From the NCBI GenBank assembly GCA_016206945.1, contig JACQQP010000116.1, forward strand, positions 1 through 6,743: a DNA stretch of 6,743 nt. Direction: 5' to 3'. Below, one piece after another: positions 1 to 4,970 of this stretch; within the stretch, counting starts at the first letter, position 1; the number at the start of each line of letters is the position of its first letter. The position numbers and the translations under genes were made by a program. The notes beneath the pieces were generated by a model. It saw only the letters and a program-made list of their open reading frames with translations, was not told the origin of the DNA and ran no database searches. Source of the stretch: Candidatus Omnitrophota bacterium. GTDB taxonomy: Bacteria; Omnitrophota; Omnitrophia; Omnitrophales; Danuiimicrobiaceae.

Positions 1-88
1 CTCCCCATCGGGGGAGAAGGTGAGGATGAGGGGGTAAATCCTCCGATTCACCCCTCACCCTAACCCTCTCCCCAGAGGGGAGAGGGGG
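1..88. repeat. Intergenic palindromic repeat upstream of gspF (may continue left of the window)
   Basis: The left part (about 1-34) and the right part (about 51-88) are imperfect inverted copies of one another, separated by an A/T-richer spacer. Each arm also folds on itself. On the left, CTCCCC at 1-6 pairs with GGGGAG at 11-16. On the right, a perfect 10-bp stem pairs 64-73 with 77-86 across the loop AGA. The right arm contains the CCCTCACCCTAACCCTCTCC type of sequence, which I recognise from memory as a recurrent intergenic repeat in many bacterial genomes. No T-run follows the last stem, so it does not look like a classical intrinsic terminator. The left border is not visible. Confidence 0.75.
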
Positions 89-113
89 AATTTGCAGAAA
101 TCAAACATTAATT

Positions 114-119
114 GAAGAG
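114..119 (+). promoter_or_regulatory. Ribosome binding site of gspF
   Basis: GAAGAG lies 5 nt before the ATG at 125. This purine stretch supports that start, which also begins exactly at the conserved FRYRAKE segment of the GspF N-terminal domain. Confidence 0.55.
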
Positions 120-124
120 ATCAA

Positions 125-1369
125 ATGGGAACGTTTAGGTATCGAGCAAAGGAAACTTCGGGCAACACAATTGAAGGTGTTGTCGAGGCAGTTACCGCCC
201 AAGAAGCAGTCGATAAAATTAATCGACTGGGTTATATGCCGGTTCGAGTAGAAGAAACAGCTTCCACTAAAAAAGAGCAGCCCCAGCCGAGCACTCCATC
301 CCTTTCTCAGGCGGTTCCATCGCTGCGGAGGAAGGTTAAGTCCAAGGAGATCACCGCTTTTGGCCGTCAGATGTCGAGTCTCATCCGTTCTGGGGTTCCG
401 ATACTCCGGGGGATTAGCATTGTGAGTGAGCAATCCGCAAATTCTCATTTCAGGAGTTTCTTGAACCAGATCCATGAAGATGTCAAAAATGGAAGCACTT
501 TTTCTTCTGCTTTGAGCCGATACCCTCATCTTTTTCCGCCACTTTATATCGCGCTGGTTTCCGCCGGAGAAACAAGCGGAACTTTGGATCAGACGCTTGC
601 GAAAGTCACGGATTACCGTCAAAAGCAGGAAGAGATTCTCTCGCACATTCGGAGCGCCATGATTTATCCTGCCTTCATGGCCATTGCGGGCGTGGGTACG
701 ATTGTTTTTATGTTGACCTTTGTCATGCCTCGCCTGATGGGCGTCTTCGGGAATTTAGGCGGGGATCTTCCTCTGCCTACCAAAATTTTGATTCAAATAA
801 GCACGGCCTTTCGTCAAGGATGGCTTTGGGGAGCCGTTGCGACAGCCGCTTTATTGATTGCGGTACTGTTCAGGGGGAAAAAGAGCGGTAAGAAGAATTT
901 AATCCTCAACCGTTTACAGCTTCAAGTTCCTGTGTTTGGATCTTTAGCGCTTAAGGCTGAGATCGCACGCTTTAGCCGGACGCTCGAACTTTTGATTAAA
1001 AGTGGAATCCCCGCTATTCAAGCGATTGAGACGGCAACGCCGGTCTTGAGCAATGCGATTTTAAAGAATGAATTAATTCGATGCGCTCAGGATTTAAAAG
1101 GGGGCAGCTCCTTTGGCAAAAGTTTGAAGGAGTCCAAGTGGTTTCCAATTTTTATGACCAATCTGCTTACGATCGGGGAAGAAGCGGGCAAATTGGACGA
1201 GGCGCTGGCCGAGATCGCCATTTTTTACGAACGGGAAACCGCAGAAGCCGTCAGAACGATGACCTCTCTTATAGAGCCTCTGATGATTTTGGCCATGGGA
1301 CTTGTGGTCGGTTTTATTGTGATTGCGATGTTGTTGCCGATGTTTGAGCTGAACATGATGGTGCGATAA
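125..1369 (+). CDS. gspF: Type II secretion system inner-membrane platform protein GspF (PilC/GspF family)
   Basis: GspF is the polytopic inner-membrane protein of the T2SS platform. In this family it couples the GspE ATPase to pseudopilus assembly. The 414-residue length is typical. Residues 3-42 form the small cytoplasmic N-terminal domain (FRYRAKETSGNTIEG, then GYMPVRV). A low-complexity Lys/Gln/Pro/Ser linker covers about 45-70. Two homologous T2SSF domains follow at about 77-200 and 280-403, marked by the paired motifs GETSGTL (148-154) and GEEAGKL (351-357). Three membrane segments are seen near 180-200, 232-249 and 383-406, the usual topology. It is the first gene in the window. gspE would be expected upstream, but position 1-124 holds only a repeat. 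The peptidase gene starts 21 bp downstream. PilC of type IV pili is the alternative by family, but the gspG-I-J-K context favours T2SS. Confidence 0.93.
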   Translation: MGTFRYRAKETSGNTIEGVVEAVTAQEAVDKINRLGYMPVRVEETASTKKEQPQPSTPSLSQAVPSLRRKVKSKEITAFGRQMSSLIRSGVPILRGISIVSEQSANSHFRSFLNQIHEDVKNGSTFSSALSRYPHLFPPLYIALVSAGETSGTLDQTLAKVTDYRQKQEEILSHIRSAMIYPAFMAIAGVGTIVFMLTFVMPRLMGVFGNLGGDLPLPTKILIQISTAFRQGWLWGAVATAALLIAVLFRGKKSGKKNLILNRLQLQVPVFGSLALKAEIARFSRTLELLIKSGIPAIQAIETATPVLSNAILKNELIRCAQDLKGGSSFGKSLKESKWFPIFMTNLLTIGEEAGKLDEALAEIAIFYERETAEAVRTMTSLIEPLMILAMGLVVGFIVIAMLLPMFELNMMVR

Positions 1370-1390
1370 GTAAACTCATCGTAAAATCGG

Positions 1391-2188
1391 ATGCGTTCTC
1401 TTTGGCTTGGTTTCGGATTGTGTGCGGTCGCTTTAGGCTGTGTTTTGGCTGTCAGCTCAGCCGCTCAGGAATGGAAAGAATTAAAAGGAGACCATTTTAT
1501 CATTTATTATGTTGGGGACGATCGATTTGCGAATGAAGTACTTCGAGAAGCGGAGCGCTACTATCGCCAAATCAGCGTTGACTTGGGTTACGAACGATAC
1601 TCCAATTTTTGGCAGTGGGAGAAGCGGGCCAAAATTTATATTTATCCGACGCAGGAAGACTTTCTAAAAGAAACCGGCCGGCAAGGCTGGTCGCATGGGT
1701 TTGCCAATTTTGACACAAGGGAAATTCTAAGCTATGCGTGGAAAGATCAGTTCTTGGAGTCGCTTCTACCTCATGAAATTACCCACTTGATTTTTCGCGA
1801 TTACGTGGGATTCAAAGGCGAAATCCCGCTTTGGCTTGACGAGGGAGTGGCCCAATGGGAGGAGCCAGGAAAACGAGCCATCGTCCGAGGAACCATGAAA
1901 TCAGTTTTGCGAAGCCGGAAAGGTTTCTCATTGAAGGACTTAACCGAAGTGGATATTAGAAATGCGAACCTCGAACAGTCGGTACAGATGTTTTATATAC
2001 AGGCGGCTTCCTTGGTTGATTTTCTCGTCGAGGAGCATGGCGCGGACAATTTCATTAGCTTTTGCCGCCAGCTTCGCGATGGAAAAAGCTTGAACGAAGC
2101 ACTTCGATTTACTTATCCGACCAAAATTCGCAGTCTCAACGAACTGGAGGAGCAATGGAAAAGATATATTTTGGATGCGCCAGGATAA
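1391..2188 (+). CDS. Exported HExxH zinc metallopeptidase, peptidase MA-like (gluzincin)
   Basis: The 265-residue product starts with a signal-like segment (MRSLWLGFGL, then a hydrophobic run to about residue 22) with a plausible cleavage near SSAAQ (22-26), so it should act outside the cytoplasm. HEITH at 128-132 supplies two zinc-ligand histidines and the catalytic Glu129. WLDEG at 148-152 supplies the probable third ligand Glu151, the gluzincin arrangement seen in peptidase MA-like proteins. Before the active site is a beta-rich segment (HFIIYYVGD near 35-43, KIYIYPT near 81-87). After it come helices ending in a LEEQW segment. Cys17 follows Ala-Leu-Gly, so a lipoprotein is possible, but the lipobox is weak and hydrophobic residues continue after it. 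The gene lies 21 bp after gspF and overlaps gspG by 34 bp, so it is an integral member of the T2SS operon. It is not one of the core Gsp proteins. Its substrate is unknown. It could be a cargo, or process or control pseudopilus parts. Confidence 0.85.
   Translation: MRSLWLGFGLCAVALGCVLAVSSAAQEWKELKGDHFIIYYVGDDRFANEVLREAERYYRQISVDLGYERYSNFWQWEKRAKIYIYPTQEDFLKETGRQGWSHGFANFDTREILSYAWKDQFLESLLPHEITHLIFRDYVGFKGEIPLWLDEGVAQWEEPGKRAIVRGTMKSVLRSRKGFSLKDLTEVDIRNANLEQSVQMFYIQAASLVDFLVEEHGADNFISFCRQLRDGKSLNEALRFTYPTKIRSLNELEEQWKRYILDAPG
2146..2152 (+). promoter_or_regulatory. Ribosome binding site that fixes the gspG start
   Basis: GGAGGAG ends 2 nt before ATG 2155, leaving 4 nt after the GGAGG core. 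It lies inside the end of the peptidase gene. The frame is open upstream to 2062, but this strong Shine-Dalgarno and the normal prepilin leader length from 2155 make the downstream ATG the better start. Confidence 0.75.
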
Positions 2189-2592
2189 AACGGTTGGCGG
2201 CGGGGTTTACCTTAATTGAGCTCATGTTGGTGGTTATCATTATCGGTGCCCTTGTCGCCATGGTGTTGCCTCGGCTTGCAGGACGGTCCGAACAAGCACG
2301 GGTTCAAACCGCACAGGCAGACATTAGTTCCAATATTGCCACCGGTCTTAAACTCTACGAACTGGATAATGGTTCTTATCCAAGTACGAGCGAAGGTTTG
2401 AATGCTCTTTTGACTCGTCCTGGGAATGCCAAAAATTGGAACGGTCCTTACCTAGAGAAAAAGCCGACGGACCCTTGGGGGAGAGATTACCAATATGAAT
2501 CTCCTGGGTCGCATCGACCCCATGATTATGATCTGTTTTCTCTCGGCAAAGATGGGCAAATGAGCGCTGATGATGTTAAAAATTGGGAATAA
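2155..2592 (+). CDS. gspG: Major pseudopilin GspG
   Basis: GspG is the major subunit of the T2SS pseudopilus shaft. From ATG 2155 it has 145 residues, the usual size. A basic 17-residue leader ends in LAAG, and the class III prepilin site is G17/F18 in GFTLIELMLVV, with Glu22 as the conserved Glu+5 of the mature protein. The hydrophobic helix runs from about 18 to 38. The C-terminal GspG signature is clear: LLTRPG (86-91), GPYLEKKPTDPWG (97-109), Y112 and Y114, SPG, then YDLFSLGKDGQ (125-135). The calcium-loop region is KDGQMSADDVKNW. Asp133, Asp139 and Asp140 are candidate ligands, but the stretch between them is shorter than the Gly-rich GGEG-type loop of well-known GspG proteins. The gene overlaps the peptidase by 34 bp and gspI by 23 bp. 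Confidence 0.95.
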   Translation: MEKIYFGCARIKRLAAGFTLIELMLVVIIIGALVAMVLPRLAGRSEQARVQTAQADISSNIATGLKLYELDNGSYPSTSEGLNALLTRPGNAKNWNGPYLEKKPTDPWGRDYQYESPGSHRPHDYDLFSLGKDGQMSADDVKNWE

Positions 2593-2980
2593 GAGCAGGT
2601 CCAGCGGGTTTACCCTGATCGAGGTGATGGTGACCGTTGCGATCCTTTCTTTGAGCACTGTTATGATTTCCCAGTCCAACCTGATGTCGATGAGCGCTTA
2701 CGGCAGGTATGTCAATCGATTAGGTATACAAAATTGGGCGGAGGAGAAAGTTTGGGAAGCAAAGGAGAGGATCCTCGAATCCGTTGTTCCTGAAGTAGGT
2801 AAAACCTCAGGTGAAGTTGAAATAGGGAGCAGAGCGTATCGCTGGGAACTTGAATTGGTAGAGTTAAGAGAAAAAGAAGAACTTCATCTTTATGCGATTA
2901 ACTTGGACGTTTCCTGGGCGGAACGTGGACAGGCGGCCTCTGTCAAGCGACATTCCTACCTTCTCAAATCGAAAGAATAA
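2570..2980 (+). CDS. gspI: Minor pseudopilin GspI
   Basis: This is a small type IV-pilin-like protein of 136 residues. In the T2SS, GspI is the organiser of the GspI-J-K tip complex. The 13-residue leader MMLKIGNKSRSSG is followed by FTLIEVMVTVAILSLS, so cleavage falls at G13/F14 with Glu18 as Glu+5. The segment after the helix (NWAEEKVWEAKERIL, about 60-74) matches the GspI pattern of a helix carrying a conserved Glu-Lys region. The C-terminal part has the expected Trp-rich strand pattern (YRWELELV, then LDVSWAERGQ). There are two adjacent ATGs, at 2570 and 2573, neither with a strong Shine-Dalgarno. Initiation is probably coupled to gspG, whose end overlaps by 23 bp. No gspH lies between gspG and gspI. 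Assignment as GspI rather than GspH rests on the motif pattern and gene order. Confidence 0.86.
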   Translation: MMLKIGNKSRSSGFTLIEVMVTVAILSLSTVMISQSNLMSMSAYGRYVNRLGIQNWAEEKVWEAKERILESVVPEVGKTSGEVEIGSRAYRWELELVELREKEELHLYAINLDVSWAERGQAASVKRHSYLLKSKE

Positions 2981-2987
2981 AATTCAT

Positions 2988-2992
2988 GGGGA
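2988..2992 (+). promoter_or_regulatory. Possible ribosome binding site of gspJ
   Basis: GGGGA lies 6 nt before ATG 2999 and gives modest support to that start. The downstream in-frame ATG at 3032 has only AGGA at 3015-3018, 13 nt away. ATG 3218, inside the inserted element, has no visible Shine-Dalgarno. Confidence 0.4.
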
Positions 2993-2998
2993 AAAAGA

Positions 2999-3877
2999 AT
3001 GGCTTCACCCCAACAGGATCTGAAATCTGGGATGGGTAAACGTTATTTAAATGAGGCCTCGCGGAGTTTTTATAAGGTGTTAGCGAGGCCTCATCCTGAG
3101 CAAGCGAAGCGCGTCGAAGGATTACCTTTTTCGCCAGAGGCGAATCCGTCCAGTGGCGATTCGCCTCGGACAAATCCGCCAGAGGCGGAAAGGAAACCCT
3201 TCGACTCCGCCCATTTCATGGGCTTCGCTCAGGGTGAGGGGTCAGAAAACTCCGCGACCCCTCACTTAAATCATCCGTCGAGGCGCATCCTGTCTCTAAC
3301 GGGGTTCACTTTAATTGAGCTTTTGATGGCCATTTCTTTAATTGCCGTCGTGGGTCTGGCCGTCTATGGTAATTTCAGTAGCGGATTTGCGATGATGAAA
3401 AGAGTGACTCGTCCTGCATCAGAGGAAAATCTTGCCGTTTTCCTCGAAAAGTTAACCCGCGAATTACAAAATTCGTTTCCTTATGCCGATATTCCATTTG
3501 ATGGAGAAAATGAGAAGTTTACTTTTGCCACCACGGTTCTGACAAAGCCGGAGCTGGGTTTCGATCAGGGAATCGGACGGGTTGGATATTTTTATGATGA
3601 TTCCTCGGCTACGATAAAACGCCGCCAGGAAAATGTAAATCAAATATATGAGGAAGAGCCGGGTCTTATTACCTCGCTTCTAACTCATGTTTCGTCTTTT
3701 AGCGTTCAATATTATAGTTTCGGGGAGACAGAAAGCAAGTATCGGTGGGAGGAAGTATGGGATCCGGTGATCCAAAAAGGAAAAATCCCTCTTGCCGTCA
3801 GAATTGAATTAACGTTTTATGACCAAGGCAAGGAATATCGTCTCAGCAGAACGTTTGCAATTCCCATGGGTGAGTAA
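2999..3877 (+). CDS. gspJ: Minor pseudopilin GspJ with a repeat-expanded leader
   Basis: GspJ is a tip subunit that binds GspI and GspK. The mature part begins after Gly102 (SLTGFTLIELLMAIS, Glu107 as Glu+5) and has 190 residues, normal for GspJ. ENLAVFLEKLTRELQNS (141-157) follows the N-terminal helix, and a beta-rich C-terminal domain ends in PLAVRIELTFYDQG and RTFAIPMGE. The leader is abnormal: 102 residues from ATG 2999, against the usual 5-30. Residues about 17-90 are encoded by a palindromic element (see 3045-3271) and have no pilin character. The reading frame stays open through the element. Possible starts are ATG 2999, ATG 3032 (Met12) and ATG 3218 (Met74, inside the element, giving a 29-residue leader). 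After the element only a non-canonical CTG (codon 98) precedes the cleavage site. The gene is probably functional if the leader can be removed. gspK begins inside its 3' end. Confidence 0.9.
   Translation: MASPQQDLKSGMGKRYLNEASRSFYKVLARPHPEQAKRVEGLPFSPEANPSSGDSPRTNPPEAERKPFDSAHFMGFAQGEGSENSATPHLNHPSRRILSLTGFTLIELLMAISLIAVVGLAVYGNFSSGFAMMKRVTRPASEENLAVFLEKLTRELQNSFPYADIPFDGENEKFTFATTVLTKPELGFDQGIGRVGYFYDDSSATIKRRQENVNQIYEEEPGLITSLLTHVSSFSVQYYSFGETESKYRWEEVWDPVIQKGKIPLAVRIELTFYDQGKEYRLSRTFAIPMGE
3045..3271. repeat. In-frame palindromic element (MITE/RPE-like) inside the gspJ leader
   Basis: The terminal inverted repeats are 3045-3071 and 3245-3271, identical at 23 of 27 positions. A second nested inverted repeat pairs about 3089-3120 (CCTCATCCTGAGC, then GTCGAAGG) with about 3198-3240 (CCCTTCGACTCCGCC, then GGCTTCGCTCAGGGTGAGG). 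The core holds three small palindromes: TTCGCC/GGCGAA at 3130-3144, GGCGA/TCGCC at 3155-3165 and TCCGCC/GGCGGA at 3175-3189. The CCTCACCCTGAGC and GAAGGG modules resemble, from memory, widespread dispersed bacterial palindromic repeats. TTAAAT occurs at both ends (3047-3052 and 3266-3271), 219 bp or exactly 73 codons apart. It may be a target-site duplication, though it also belongs to the inverted repeat. There is no transposase gene. Confidence 0.85.
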
Positions 3878-4970
3878 GCAAGGAAGCATTCTAATTGTCA
3901 GCCTTTGGATGCTTACCCTCTTAAGTGCTTTTGCCATTTCAATCGGATACCACGTGCGGCAGAAGGTGACGTTAGCGGATCGGATTGATCGCCGCAACTG
4001 GCTTCAGGGAATTGCTGAAGCCGGCGTCGAGCAGGCCGTAAATATACTCATAGAAGACTCCTCTCCTGGTTACGACCTTTTGGGCGAGTCATGGGCAAAG
4101 GAGGAAGACAAGTTTCGCCGCGTGGCAGCGGCTGGAGGAACCTTCACCGTTTCCTATGAGCATTTCGATTCCGAAGAAGGAAGCTTCAATTCGGAGGAAG
4201 GAGAGTGGAAGACAAGGTACGGCATACAAGATGAGGAGCGTAAGATCAATATCAACACGGCTAAGGCAGCCACCCTCGCGACCCTATTTCAAATTGTGGT
4301 CGATTTGGATTCCGATGAAGCTCAGGACATCGCTTATAGCATTGTCGATTGGAGGGATTCCGATTCTTTTCTCTCCGATCCCACTCACGGTGCCGAAACC
4401 GATTATTATGAAAATTTGGATCTTCCTTATACGGCGAAAAACCGTCCTTTTGAAGTCCTGAGTGAACTGTTACTTGTGCGAGGAATGACTCCCGATATAT
4501 TTGAGCAGGTAAGGGACAAAATAACGATTTATGGAAACGGCGCTGTCAATGTGAATACCGCAACAAAAGAGGTTCTGTTGGCCTTAGGTTTTGACGAAAG
4601 CTTAACAAAGAAAATGATCGATTACCGAAAAGGTACGGATCGTGAAGAAGCGACTGCCGACGATCGTGCTTTTACTCAGGCCCAGGCGATTCATTCGGAT
4701 CTCGCAGCGGTGGACTCGCTTTCCTCAAGCGAAGTTGCATCGATCAGCAATTTAAGCGCCGAAGGTTTTCTCACGGTTGGGTCAAATAGTTTTATGGTTC
4801 GATCGCGAGGAGAATTGAGGCAGAAAGGGCAAGCGATTGATCTTGTGTCGGTCATTGATCGAAGTGGCAAAGTTCAATTTTGGTCTGTCGGCGTTCCGCG
4901 GCGCATGAGGCCTCATGAGATTGAACGTTATGATCAAGACAGTTCCGAAAAGGCAGAAGGTTCCTCGTGA
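3819..4970 (+). CDS. gspK: Minor pseudopilin GspK (general secretion pathway protein K)
   Basis: GspK is the large capping pseudopilin at the pseudopilus tip. From ATG 3819 it has 383 residues. The true start may be GTG 3870, giving 366 residues, a minimal VSKQG leader and an 8-bp overlap with gspJ. The extra 17 residues are only an out-of-frame reading of the gspJ end, and neither start has a clear Shine-Dalgarno. Cleavage is expected at G22/S23 (KQGSILIVSLWMLTLLSAFA). The lack of Glu+5 is normal for GspK. Family signatures in order are RKININTAKAATL (141-153), SIVDWRDSDS (174-183), GAETDYY (191-197), YTAKNRPFEVLSELLLVRG (204-222) and VNVNTATKEVL (243-253, helix-hairpin-helix-like repeat). 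The C-terminal beta region includes FMVRSRGELRQKG (325-337). The insertion within the first large domain around DWRDSD to YY is typical. The gene is coupled to the next one by a GTGA overlap. Confidence 0.93.
   Translation: MTKARNIVSAERLQFPWVSKQGSILIVSLWMLTLLSAFAISIGYHVRQKVTLADRIDRRNWLQGIAEAGVEQAVNILIEDSSPGYDLLGESWAKEEDKFRRVAAAGGTFTVSYEHFDSEEGSFNSEEGEWKTRYGIQDEERKININTAKAATLATLFQIVVDLDSDEAQDIAYSIVDWRDSDSFLSDPTHGAETDYYENLDLPYTAKNRPFEVLSELLLVRGMTPDIFEQVRDKITIYGNGAVNVNTATKEVLLALGFDESLTKKMIDYRKGTDREEATADDRAFTQAQAIHSDLAAVDSLSSSEVASISNLSAEGFLTVGSNSFMVRSRGELRQKGQAIDLVSVIDRSGKVQFWSVGVPRRMRPHEIERYDQDSSEKAEGSS
4956..4960 (+). promoter_or_regulatory. Ribosome binding site for the gspL-like gene
   Basis: GAAGG ends 6 nt before GTG 4967. 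The GTG overlaps the TGA stop of gspK (GTGA, 4967-4970), a standard stop-start coupling arrangement, which supports GTG as the start codon. Confidence 0.65.

Noticed and set aside
1..88. CRISPR array, because of the repeated G/C-rich blocks.
   Set aside because: The blocks are inverted arms of one palindrome, with no regularly spaced direct repeats or unique spacers.
89..124. A sigma-70 type promoter before gspF.
   Set aside because: The A/T-rich stretch has no convincing paired -35 and -10 boxes, and gspF is likely to be transcribed from further upstream.
101..646. A 181-codon open frame on the minus strand opposite gspF.
   Set aside because: It lies wholly antisense to a well-supported gene and shows no recognisable domain or ribosome binding site.
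2062..2154. Upstream in-frame extension of gspG to ATG 2062.
   Set aside because: It is only an out-of-frame reading of the peptidase gene, gives an overlong prepilin leader and ignores the strong GGAGGAG site before ATG 2155.
2986..3039. An ATG at 2986 opens a 17-codon frame starting MGKKNGFT and ending in TAA at 3037, which looks like the start of a prepilin.
   Set aside because: Only GFT is shared with the pilin motif, and PTGSEIWDG follows instead of LIEL. It is more likely chance, or at most a decayed remnant, and the gspJ frame is intact in another phase.
3045..3271. gspJ as a pseudogene broken by an insertion.
   Set aside because: The frame is open throughout, the mature region is complete, and a removable leader can absorb the extra residues.
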